From: Candidatus Woesearchaeota archaeon
GTDB lineage: Archaea > Nanobdellota > Nanobdellia > Woesearchaeales > GW2011-AR15
DNA: 34,216 nt
Direction of reading: 5' to 3'
Assembly (NCBI GenBank): GCA_014729915.1
Contig: WJJD01000054.1
Coordinates: 1 to 34,216, forward strand
Positions 25,698-33,041 of the stretch are shown here, piece after piece. A program made the translations under genes and the position numbers. Below the pieces are notes generated by a model. The model made no database searches. It was not told the DNA's origin and saw only the letters and a list, made by a program, of their open reading frames with translations. The stretch's first letter is position 1, and the number at the start of each line of letters is the position of its first letter.

Positions 25698-27410
25698 ATG
25701 ACCCAAATAAAAATTCTAAACGATTCACTGATTAACAAGATTGCAGCAGGTGAAGTCATAGAGAGACCAAAAAATGTTGTAAAAGAACTTATTGAAAATT
25801 CTATAGATGCAAAAGCATCAAAAATAACTGTAGAGGTTAAGAAAGGGGGAAAATCTTTTATAAGCGTAACAGACAATGGAGAAGGAATGAATAAAAAAGA
25901 TGCAAAAAAAGCATGCCTCAGGCACTCAACAAGCAAAATATCAAATCTTGATGATCTGTTTAATATATCTTCATTAGGGTTTAGGGGAGAAGCACTTGCA
26001 AGCATTGTTTCTGTTTCAAAATTAACATTAACAACTAGAACCGAAAATGAATTAGAGGGAATAGAACTGAAATATGAATCAGGCAATTTAAAAAATGTTG
26101 AAAAAAAGGGATGCCCCACTGGAACTGCTATTATTGTAAAAGATTTATTTTATAATACTCCTGCAAGAAAAAAATACTTAAAATCAGAAAGAAGAGAATT
26201 CAACCACATTATTGATATAATACAGAGGTATTCTTTAATAAATCCCAAAATTCATTTTAAGCTGATTCATAATAACAAAGAAATATTAAATTCCCCACAG
26301 ACATCAGATCAATTAACAAATATAAGCTATATTTACGGAAGAAAAACAGCAAAAAAACTTCTATTAATAGATTATAAATCTTCTTTATTAACAATAAAAG
26401 GATATATATCAAAACCTGAAATAGCCAGATGGGGAAAAAAAGATCAGTCTATTTACATTAATAAGAGGTATATAAAAAATAAAACTGTTTCAGATGCAAT
26501 AAATAATGCTTACAACACCTTAATGTTTCTTGACAAGAACCCGGTAGTTGTTTTAAATATCTCTCTTGACCCGGAGATTGTGGATGTCAATGTCCATCCT
26601 ACAAAATCTGAAGTCAGATTTGAAAAAGAAAAAGAAATCTATGACCATGTATTTTCTGCTGTAAGAAAGACTCTGCTTGAAAATGATCTTATACCTGATC
26701 CGGAACTTAAAAAAGATTCATTCACTCAATATACATTCAAAAACCACGAAAAAAATATTGATGTAAAAGAGTCTAGTCCTGGTTATTCAATTGAAAAGTC
26801 CAGGCAGACATTATTTGGAAAAGAAGATAACAAAATTGCACTGAATAAACTGCCTGAAATGAGAATCCTTGGTGTTTTGAATAAGACCTATATTGTCGCT
26901 GAAACCAGAAACGAACTTATTTTAATTGATCAGCACGCTGCAGCTGAAAGAATTTTGTATGAAAAATACCTGAAACAATTCCAAAGAAAAAAAATAATAA
27001 AACAGGTTTTACTTGAGCCGGTGCTGATTGAAACAGATAAAAAAATGCACGAATCTATTTCTCAGAATCTTTCTGTTTTTACTGACATGGGTTTTGATAT
27101 TGAAGCATTTGGAAGAAACGAATTTATTGTAAGATCTGTTCCTGAAATTTTTAAAAAAGCTGCTGATAATGAATTTATTATTGACCTAATAACTTCCGGA
27201 AAGAAATCTTTTAAAGAAAAAGAGCAAAATAAGATAATGAAAATGGCCTGCAGAGCAGCAGTTAAAGCTGGTGAGGAAATTACAATTAAGGAAATTAAAA
27301 ATTTTCTTAGTGATCTTGACAATTCTAAGATTTCTTATACCTGTCCTCATGGCAGACCGATATTGATAAAATTATCTTTTAGAGAGATTGAAAAGATGTT
27401 TAAAAGATAA
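25698..27410 (+). CDS. mutL: DNA mismatch repair protein MutL with endonuclease motif
   Basis: This 570-residue protein is a GHKL ATPase and nicking endonuclease of mismatch repair. The N-terminal ATPase motifs are intact: KIAAGEVIERPKNVVKELIE, ISVTDNGEGM and SSLGFRGEAL. VDVNVHPTKSEVRFE closes the transducer domain. After a variable linker the C-terminal domain has the full endonuclease motif DQHAAAERILYE (DQHA, two residues, Glu, four residues, Glu), plus ACRAAVKAGE and TCPHGRP, which help bind metal. It therefore belongs to the endonuclease-active type, not the MutH-dependent type. MutL is scattered in archaea and commonly considered transferred from bacteria. No mutS is in the window. Length is normal. 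Confidence 0.96.
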   Translation: MTQIKILNDSLINKIAAGEVIERPKNVVKELIENSIDAKASKITVEVKKGGKSFISVTDNGEGMNKKDAKKACLRHSTSKISNLDDLFNISSLGFRGEALASIVSVSKLTLTTRTENELEGIELKYESGNLKNVEKKGCPTGTAIIVKDLFYNTPARKKYLKSERREFNHIIDIIQRYSLINPKIHFKLIHNNKEILNSPQTSDQLTNISYIYGRKTAKKLLLIDYKSSLLTIKGYISKPEIARWGKKDQSIYINKRYIKNKTVSDAINNAYNTLMFLDKNPVVVLNISLDPEIVDVNVHPTKSEVRFEKEKEIYDHVFSAVRKTLLENDLIPDPELKKDSFTQYTFKNHEKNIDVKESSPGYSIEKSRQTLFGKEDNKIALNKLPEMRILGVLNKTYIVAETRNELILIDQHAAAERILYEKYLKQFQRKKIIKQVLLEPVLIETDKKMHESISQNLSVFTDMGFDIEAFGRNEFIVRSVPEIFKKAADNEFIIDLITSGKKSFKEKEQNKIMKMACRAAVKAGEEITIKEIKNFLSDLDNSKISYTCPHGRPILIKLSFREIEKMFKR

Positions 27411-27415
27411 ATAAC

Positions 27416-27437
27416 GGATTTTGCAAATTTAAAATCC
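27416..27437 (+). terminator. Hairpin after mutL
   Basis: GGATTTT (27416-27422) and AAAATCC (27431-27437) pair around an 8-base loop, 5 bp after the mutL stop codon. A T-rich stretch follows within 40 bp (ATATATTTTC, then GTTTTTT). Confidence 0.5.
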
Positions 27438-27492
27438 ATCATATATTTTCAAGTACAATAAGTTTTTTAAATTCTTATTATAATGTTTGTTA

Positions 27493-27727
27493 ATGGTGAT
27501 TTTAGATTCTATATAATACATTTCAGCACATCCCGGGAATCGGGAAAAAAACCGAAGAAAAAATCTGGAAAAAACAAATTCTTACATGGGATTTATTTTT
27601 ATCAGAACATAAAAAAATTAACATTTCAGAATCAAAAATAAAAAAAATATGTAAATATGTTGAGCTTTCTAAAATAGAGATTGAAAAAAAAAACCATCTT
27701 TTTTTCTTACCCCTGCTTTCAAGATCA
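27493..27727 (+). pseudogene. Conserved N-terminal part of the nuclease, out of frame or without a normal start
   Basis: The reading frame of the nuclease at 27728 is open back to a TAG at 27503-27505 and encodes 74 residues that fit the family N-terminus. It begins TFQHIPGIGKKTEEKIWKKQ (a helix-hairpin-helix motif), continues LTWDLFLSEH, and ends LPLLSRS just before MHWRAYPEF. No ATG, GTG or TTG exists in this frame. A neighbouring frame has an ATG at 27493 encoding MVILDSI, then a TAA at 27514. Adding one TA pair to the CTATATAAT run would join them as MVILDSIYNTFQHIPGIG. Alternatives are an ATT start at 27506, an assembly error, or a real frameshift. Confidence 0.6.
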
Positions 27728-28261
27728 ATGCACTGGAGAGCATATCCTGAATTTGCTGACAATTGCTGTTTTTTAGATATTGAGACAACAGGTCTTTCAA
27801 GAGATTATCATGATATAACAACAATTGCAGTTTATGACGGAAAAGAGTCAAAGGTGTTTATACAGGGAAAAAATCTTGATGAATTTAGATCTGAAATAAA
27901 AAAATACTCACTCATTGTTACTTATAACGGAATATGTTTTGATATTCCTTTTATTGAACAAAAACTCCCTGATATAGGATTTGATCATCTTCATGTTGAT
28001 TTAAGATTTGCTCTGAAAAAAATAGGTTATTCAGGGGGATTAAAATCAATTGAGAAGCAGTTGGGGATTGTAAGGGAAGGCGACATATGTGATGTTGACG
28101 GATATGAAGCAGTAAGATTATGGAAAAGATATAAAAGAGGAGACAAAAGGGCCCTTGATAAACTTATGAAATACAACATAGAGGATGTAGTAAACCTAAA
28201 GACTCTAATGGATATCACCTATAAAAATTTAAGGGAAAAATCCTTTTCTTGTATCCAATGA
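27728..28261 (+). CDS. RNase H-like (YprB-type, DnaQ superfamily) exonuclease domain
   Basis: From the first normal start codon this is 177 residues and contains the whole catalytic domain (PF13482-like, RNase_H_2). FLDIETTGLS supplies Asp17 and Glu19. IVTYNGICFDIPFIEQKL is the second motif with Asn and Asp. The last Asp is in KYNIEDVVNLKTLM near residue 160. Such proteins are metal-dependent 3'-5' exonuclease-like enzymes, of uncertain substrate in archaea. Homologues, as I recall them, carry a further N-terminal region of about 75 residues, which is encoded upstream in the same frame but lacks a start codon. If translation really starts here, the helix-hairpin-helix is lost. The stop overlaps the next gene by ATGA. 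Confidence 0.85.
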   Translation: MHWRAYPEFADNCCFLDIETTGLSRDYHDITTIAVYDGKESKVFIQGKNLDEFRSEIKKYSLIVTYNGICFDIPFIEQKLPDIGFDHLHVDLRFALKKIGYSGGLKSIEKQLGIVREGDICDVDGYEAVRLWKRYKRGDKRALDKLMKYNIEDVVNLKTLMDITYKNLREKSFSCIQ

Positions 28262-28440
28262 AAAAAATAGTGTCAAGCGAAAACCGACCACCACTGGTCA
28301 AAGACCAGTTGTATGTTCGCCCTTCGGGCGAAGGTCGGTTTTCAGTAACTTCAGAACTTGTAACAATTCCGGGAATGTCTCATGATTGGATAAACAGGGA
28401 TAAATATCTGAAAAAATATATTTTGCCTGAGCTTAGATAG
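28258..28440 (+). CDS. Small protein whose coding sequence contains a palindromic element
   Basis: This 60-residue protein uses the ATG at 28258 (ATGA overlap with the nuclease gene; an upstream TTG at 28249 is less likely). It reads MKKIVSSENRPPLVKD at the start and ends IPGMSHDWINRDKYLKKYIL plus PELR. Codons for residues about 8-28 are GC-rich (CGC, TCG, GGC, CGG), unlike the AT-rich usage around them, and this stretch coincides with a three-stem palindrome. The frame stays open through the element, as in the Rickettsia palindromic elements. No family is recognised. Its stop overlaps the convergent T2SF gene by 8 bp. Confidence 0.6.
   Translation: MKKIVSSENRPPLVKDQLYVRPSGEGRFSVTSELVTIPGMSHDWINRDKYLKKYILPELR
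28279..28343. repeat. GC-rich three-stem palindromic element inside a coding sequence
   Basis: Outer arms 28279-28289 (GAAAACCGACC) and 28333-28343 (GGTCGGTTTTC) are perfect 11-base complements. Inside are two perfect 7-bp hairpins: ACTGGTC-AAA-GACCAGT (28293-28309) and TTCGCCC-TTC-GGGCGAA (28316-28332). Together they form a three-way junction. The flank from 28270 (21 bases, to 28290) and TCAGTAACT at 28342-28350 recur at 32300-32330, which shows this is a repeated element. Confidence 0.85.
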
Positions 28441-29482
28441 TGAACCAGGAAAAGAATATACTAAATCCAAACATTGCCACTCTGTAGCTTGCTAAAGAAC
28501 CAAGAATATATAAAAATATCTCTTTATAATTATCTTTTATACTGCCTTTCATAATAACCGATATTATTATTGAAGTAAAAGCAGCAATTATTGCTATTGC
28601 AAGATATGAGAACAGCATAAAATCAGAATCATCAACCCTCACTCTGACTATATTGAACGGGACAGTTGATGTTCTTGATACAGCAGATATCTTATTTAAC
28701 ATGCTCCTGATAAGATTAACTAAATGAAACGCTAGTGCAAACATTGCAGGAGTTATTATTAAAGATACGATTGATAAAAAAATTTTGTAGCTTGTAACGC
28801 TTGCAATTACTTTTTTTTGCAAATATCTGGTTTCCTCGATATTGTCAGCCATCCTGTCAACAAGAGGAGGAGTATTGGCACCTTTTTTCCAGCTTATTAG
28901 GATAAGATCAAAGGTTTCTTCAATTATCTCAGAATCAAACCTTCCTGTAAATTCTTTAACAGACTCTTCAAGATCGTTTCCCACCGATATTTTTTTACAA
29001 ACCCGCTCTATCTCATCATTAAGATAAGTGAATTCTTTTTCAAGAGAATTTTCCATTGCATTTTCAAGGCTTAATCCAGATTTTAAATTTAAAGAAAGCT
29101 CATCTAAAAATTCAGGAAAAACTTCTTCCATTTTTCTTACTTTATGATAAATTCTTGCATCCAGAAAAAGCCTGTATATAAAAATATTGAAAAGACATAC
29201 CAATACAAAAATTACAGGTAAAAAAAGCACAGACAATAAAATTCCAATAAAAATATTAATATTTGAAAAAATTTCTGAATTCAATACTAAAATATCAAGA
29301 AGTACAGCAATAATAAAAAAAAGATAGACAGAAAGACCGAAATAATAGTAAGGAACCTCTTTGACACTTGCTCTTTGATGATAATTAAGGATATCTTTTC
29401 TATATTTTTTTGGAATAACTGCATCTCCGATAAATTCTGTAAAGAGCCTGAATTTTTTTTTTAATTCTCTTTTTCTCCTCAT
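28433..29482 (-). CDS. T2SF/FlaJ-like pilus platform protein (second subunit)
   Basis: This is a 349-residue membrane protein with two helices at about 47-115, then a T2SF domain (PF00482) at about 120-250. EVFPEFLDELSLNLKSGLSL and KISVGNDLEESVKEFTGRFD are characteristic, and KKGANTPPLVDRMADNIEET ends the domain. Three or more helices follow toward the C-terminus. It forms the membrane platform for the ATPase encoded two genes upstream. It starts by ATGA overlap with the preceding T2SF gene, so the two are made together and probably form a heterodimer, like TadB and TadC. Its 3' end overlaps a convergent gene by 8 bp. Confidence 0.9.
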   Translation of the reverse strand: MRRKRELKKKFRLFTEFIGDAVIPKKYRKDILNYHQRASVKEVPYYYFGLSVYLFFIIAVLLDILVLNSEIFSNINIFIGILLSVLFLPVIFVLVCLFNIFIYRLFLDARIYHKVRKMEEVFPEFLDELSLNLKSGLSLENAMENSLEKEFTYLNDEIERVCKKISVGNDLEESVKEFTGRFDSEIIEETFDLILISWKKGANTPPLVDRMADNIEETRYLQKKVIASVTSYKIFLSIVSLIITPAMFALAFHLVNLIRSMLNKISAVSRTSTVPFNIVRVRVDDSDFMLFSYLAIAIIAAFTSIIISVIMKGSIKDNYKEIFLYILGSLASYRVAMFGFSIFFSWFTI

Positions 29483-30312
29483 ATTTTCACCAATGGTCTC
29501 ATGCTCTGAAAAATAGATACAAAGATTAATTGGAGAGCAAAAATAAATATTAAGAGAAGAAAAAGAAAAGGAAAGAATTTAACTTCCATACCAATAACTG
29601 AAATCACAAGCACAATACCGACAATGCTTAATGCCGGAACAATAGTTCCAAAAATCATATAAAACATAGAAATCGGACTTAATTTCCTTTCATATTCTTC
29701 AATCTCAATAATTTTTTCCCTGCTGAGATCTTGAAGAGTTGCAACCAGGCTTTTTTTGATGTTTGTTCCTGTTTTTAAAGATTTTTTGATCGGCTCAAGA
29801 ACTCTCCTAAAAGTTGGGCTTGGAGTATATTTTATAGCATCATCTATTGCCTCTTCAATCCTTTTTCCAAGAAATATTTCTGATGCGATCTCACCAAAGT
29901 ATTTGCTTGATTTTGCTTTTGTATAGGATACACCCACAAGAGCAGTTACAATAGAATTTCCTGATTCAAGTAATGTAAGAAGCATCCTGCTGGGAACAAA
30001 AATATCACTTTCAATCTCCATTCTTACTTTTTGGATATTTAGATCAATTAATTTTATTGATAAAAAGAAAAATATTATATAAAAAACAAAAAAAACCGGA
30101 ATAATAATAATGACCAGATTGTAAGTTAACAGGATAAACAAAAAAAATATTGAAATATTAAATGAAAACACAAACGCAAATAAAAGAGCATTTTTTACAA
30201 ATTTAACAATGTCAGCATCCATCTGCGCAATCTTCAGTTTCTCTTCAAGATCTGGGAAAAGTTTTGTTATAAACTCTTCAATTGTTTCACTTCTTTTGAT
30301 TTTTACCACCAA
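29479..30312 (-). CDS. T2SF/FlaJ-like pilus platform protein (first subunit)
   Basis: This 277-residue membrane protein has a charged N-terminus (TIEEFITKLFPDLEEKLKIA), two hydrophobic helices at about 43-90, a T2SF domain at about 100-215 (IFVPSRMLLTLLESGNSIVT; SPTFRRVLEPIKKSLKTGTN) and two closing helices (SMFYMIFGTIVPALSIVGIV). The start is uncertain: TTG at 30312 and GTG at 30309 are adjacent, and both lie within the end of the ATPase gene, which it overlaps by about 25 bp. No ATG is available at this end. It carries one T2SF domain and would pair with the 349-residue protein. Confidence 0.87.
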   Translation of the reverse strand: MVVKIKRSETIEEFITKLFPDLEEKLKIAQMDADIVKFVKNALLFAFVFSFNISIFFLFILLTYNLVIIIIPVFFVFYIIFFFLSIKLIDLNIQKVRMEIESDIFVPSRMLLTLLESGNSIVTALVGVSYTKAKSSKYFGEIASEIFLGKRIEEAIDDAIKYTPSPTFRRVLEPIKKSLKTGTNIKKSLVATLQDLSREKIIEIEEYERKLSPISMFYMIFGTIVPALSIVGIVLVISVIGMEVKFFPFLFLLLIFIFALQLIFVSIFQSMRPLVKI

Positions 30313-32179
30313 AGATCTTATGCATGAGATATTTTTTATTAATATAGTAGTAGCTAATTAAAAGAGCAATCTCTTCATTGTCAGTAATCTTGTTTTTTGT
30401 AAAATATTTTAATATCCTGATCTTATCATTAATCTCTTTGTCAACTTCTTTTTTGCTTAGTCCTGCAAAAAGATTTAAAGTGTCATAGAACCTTTCCGGA
30501 TCATTTTCTTTTAAGAGCTTATCTTTTTTAATATCATACCCATAAATCAGGTTTGGATCTCCTGATTCTGTGATTTCAGCTAATTGGAATGTTCTTCTTG
30601 TGCCGGTTCTCCTGTTTCTGTTTTGCACAACAAAAAGACTCACCGCCGAAATTAATGATTTGGAAACACCGATTGGTTCGGTTGTAAGTCTTGTGATTGC
30701 CTGATTTACTGTGTTTGCATGAAGAGTGCCGTAAACAGAATGACCCGTGTGCATTGCTTCAAACAATACTTCTGCTTCTTTTTTCCTTCTGATTTCGCCG
30801 ACAATTACTCTGTCTGGTCTCATCCTCAATGAGTTTACAATCAGGTCAAGCATAGAAACCTCTCCTTTTCCTTCAGGATTAGGAAGTCTTGTTGTCAAGG
30901 GCACCCAGTGAAGTGTTTTGGGAAGTCTTAACTCCCGGGTATCCTCAATAGAGATAACTCTCTGGTTTGGAGGTATAAAGATGCTAAATACATTTAATGT
31001 TGAGGTTTTTCCTGAACCTGTTCCTCCGACAATTAGAATAGATAATTCATACTGAATTGCTGTCCAGATCATTGCCGCAGTCTTATAATCTATTGTATTT
31101 GATATAATAAAATCAGTAATAGACCAGGGAGTTTCTGCAAATTTTCTGATTGTTATTGTGTTTCCTTTTGTAGAGATAGGAGATATAGTTGCATTGAACC
31201 TGTCGCCTGATTTTAGATGCCCATCCATCAACGGCTCAAGTACTGTTATTGTTTTGTCAACGTTTCTTCCGGCAAGGGTTGCATAGTGATATATCTTATT
31301 TTCCTGTTCAAGTATTATATTTGTCTTAAGCCAGCCATGTTTTTTATGAAATACCCACACAGGCTCAAAAGAGTTGTTGACAACAATTTCTTCAAGATGT
31401 TTATCCCTTAATAAGAATTCAATCTCTCCCATACCTATGCTTATAAGTATAATATAATCACAAAAAAGATGAATTTTTTTATCAGAAATTTTTGGAAAAA
31501 CCTTTTTTAGTTTATCAATAAGCATTGTCTTGTATTCTCTTTTTATTCGGCTTTCTTCTTCACGAGTCTTAAAAACTACATTAAAAGAAATCTTGCTTAT
31601 AACTTCCTCTTTTATTTTTTCAATAACTAATCTTGTTATTTCTGAAGTTCTTAATAAAAAGACCATGTAAAACGGTACAGGTTCAAGTTCCTGTTTTACA
31701 ATATCAACCTCAACTTCTATTTTGTCAACATCTATGTTGTAAGATTCAATTTTTTTTATCGGATCAGCGGATTTTTTCTTATCAATTCCCTTCATGAAGT
31801 TCTCAATATAGTATTTTCTTACATTTTTATAGACTTTTTTTGTTTCCTGATCATCTTTTCTTTTAAGATATTTATACAGATCATAAATTAGTTTATTTGC
31901 AGAACTAACATCCTTAAGGTTTTTATAGAATTTAAGTTTGTTGATAAGTTCAACCTCATCAATATGTTCAAACTCAAATTCCGGTCCTCTCTGATATATT
32001 ATACTTGGACCCTTAATATTCTTATAATCAATTATTACAAATCCGAGTTTTTCAAGGTATCGGGCAATTTTTGTGACTGTTTGTGCTGATACATTAAGTT
32101 TTTTTGCAGTCAGGCTGATATTTACTTTTTTTTCAGTTTCAATAATTTTAAACAGGTCATCGATGATTGTTAAAAACAA
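30287..32179 (-). CDS. Secretion ATPase fused to an N-terminal winged-helix domain
   Basis: This is a 630-residue GspE/FlaI-like ATPase. Residues about 5-68 form a winged helix-turn-helix (ISLTAKKLNVSAQTVTKIAR, then YLEKLGFVII), normally a DNA-binding fold and unexpected here. The ATPase core has Walker A VGGTGSGKT (Lys391), Asp box ISIEDTRELRLP, Walker B DRVIVGEIRRKKEAEVLFEA and His box GHSVYGTLHANT, all intact. The start is a TTG at 32179: an in-frame TAG lies two codons upstream, no ATG or GTG is available nearby, and GGGGTG stands 6 bases before it. It leads a unit with two T2SF membrane genes. This ATPase differs from the one at 20340 (Walker A GETASGKT), so it belongs to a separate machine. 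Confidence 0.92.
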   Translation of the reverse strand: MFLTIIDDLFKIIETEKKVNISLTAKKLNVSAQTVTKIARYLEKLGFVIIDYKNIKGPSIIYQRGPEFEFEHIDEVELINKLKFYKNLKDVSSANKLIYDLYKYLKRKDDQETKKVYKNVRKYYIENFMKGIDKKKSADPIKKIESYNIDVDKIEVEVDIVKQELEPVPFYMVFLLRTSEITRLVIEKIKEEVISKISFNVVFKTREEESRIKREYKTMLIDKLKKVFPKISDKKIHLFCDYIILISIGMGEIEFLLRDKHLEEIVVNNSFEPVWVFHKKHGWLKTNIILEQENKIYHYATLAGRNVDKTITVLEPLMDGHLKSGDRFNATISPISTKGNTITIRKFAETPWSITDFIISNTIDYKTAAMIWTAIQYELSILIVGGTGSGKTSTLNVFSIFIPPNQRVISIEDTRELRLPKTLHWVPLTTRLPNPEGKGEVSMLDLIVNSLRMRPDRVIVGEIRRKKEAEVLFEAMHTGHSVYGTLHANTVNQAITRLTTEPIGVSKSLISAVSLFVVQNRNRRTGTRRTFQLAEITESGDPNLIYGYDIKKDKLLKENDPERFYDTLNLFAGLSKKEVDKEINDKIRILKYFTKNKITDNEEIALLISYYYINKKYLMHKIFGGKNQKK

Positions 32180-32185
32180 ATTCTA

Positions 32186-32191
32186 CACCCC
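32186..32191 (-). promoter_or_regulatory. Ribosome binding site supporting the TTG start at 32179
   Basis: On the minus strand GGGGTG lies 6 bases before the TTG. With a stop codon between them in frame, this fixes the start of the winged-helix ATPase. Confidence 0.65.
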
Positions 32192-32226
32192 TTTTTTTTA
32201 TTAATGTAATTCATTTTGTTAATAAT

Positions 32227-32240
32227 GTATATATATTTTA
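32227..32240 (-). promoter_or_regulatory. TATA box for the winged-helix ATPase operon
   Basis: The minus strand reads AAAATATATATACA about 48-61 bp before the TTG at 32179. A start site about 26 bp downstream of its centre gives a leader of around 30 nt that includes the GGGGTG site. Confidence 0.5.
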
Positions 32241-32249
32241 TGGTTATGC

Positions 32250-32266
32250 ATTTCGCTTTGCGAAAT
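32250..32266. repeat. Perfect palindrome upstream of the ATPase promoter
   Basis: ATTTCGC, TTT, GCGAAAT forms a 7-bp stem with a 3-base loop, about 10 bp upstream of the minus-strand TATA box. It resembles the near-palindrome at 10121-10144. It may be an operator or another short mobile palindrome. Confidence 0.5.
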
Positions 32267-32294
32267 CCATTAGATTTTGTACGGGGTAGGCAAT

Positions 32295-32333
32295 GGTCGG
32301 TGTCAAGCGAAAACCGACCAGTCAGTAACTGGT
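32295..32333. repeat. Shortened second copy of the palindromic element
   Basis: Bases 32300-32320 are identical to 28270-28290 (GTGTCAAGCGAAAACCGACC plus A), and TCAGTAACT at 32322-32330 matches 28342-28350. The two internal hairpins of the other copy are absent. Here GGTCGGT (32295-32301) pairs with ACCGACC (32313-32319), and ACCAGT with ACTGGT forms an overlapping alternative stem. The copy lies in the gap between the pilin-like gene and the ATPase gene. Confidence 0.75.
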
Positions 32334-32363
32334 GGAAAATGAACTTTTGTTCTGTTGCTACTA

Positions 32364-33041
32364 TTAATTAAAATCCGAAATGATTATTTTATCAGGCATG
32401 ATATCTAATCCTGTGCATGTTGAATCATAATCCATTATTTTGGTCAAATAACACGGTTCAGTATCATTTAATTTCCAGTCTTTTTCAATAGTATCATCAA
32501 ATGTCGGATGATAAAGATAATAAAAATCAATTACAATACTTACAGGCTTATTTGTTTTTGTCCAGTTTTTTTCAAAAACAATAAATGTATAATTTATTAA
32601 AAAATCAAATCTTGCTGAATAAAAATTTAATTGCTCAACATTCTCCAGACCATAATTGAAATTTATTGATTTTAGTTCTTTTCTGAAACTTAATGTCTGA
32701 ACTGATTGATTAAACATCTCTTTACTTGTAAACATGGGTTTTAAGTATTTTTTTGACATATGTTTTCCTGTTTTCATAATTGTTTCAAGCTCATCTTTGG
32801 ATACTGTTTCTTTTTCGTGAGTAATATTAATAAGACCAAGTTTTAATGGGTTTTTTAATATTTCTTTGACATACATATTGTCAAAATCTTTGATAAAACT
32901 GTTCATTGCGGAAAGTTTAACTCGGTTAAGATTAACTTTGTATTCCTCAGAAATAATCTCTGCCCTGTTTGTCATTATTAAAATTATAATGCCTACTAAA
33001 AGTACTGAAGTTAATGAAAAAAACATTGATTTTCTGTTCAT
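32364..33041 (-). CDS. Membrane-anchored pilin-like or secreted accessory protein
   Basis: This is a 225-residue protein. MNRKSMFFSLTSVLLVGIII is a short basic start followed by one hydrophobic helix (residues 6-24), compatible with a pilin-like or signal-anchor N-terminus. The remaining 200 residues are predicted extracellular, with N-x-S/T sites and two cysteines near the end (PCYLTKIM and STCTGLD). The family is unrecognised. It overlaps the secreted Cys-rich gene by ATGA and precedes the ATPase operon on the same strand, so it is probably exported or assembled by that machine. Confidence 0.72.
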   Translation of the reverse strand: MNRKSMFFSLTSVLLVGIIILIMTNRAEIISEEYKVNLNRVKLSAMNSFIKDFDNMYVKEILKNPLKLGLINITHEKETVSKDELETIMKTGKHMSKKYLKPMFTSKEMFNQSVQTLSFRKELKSINFNYGLENVEQLNFYSARFDFLINYTFIVFEKNWTKTNKPVSIVIDFYYLYHPTFDDTIEKDWKLNDTEPCYLTKIMDYDSTCTGLDIMPDKIIISDFN

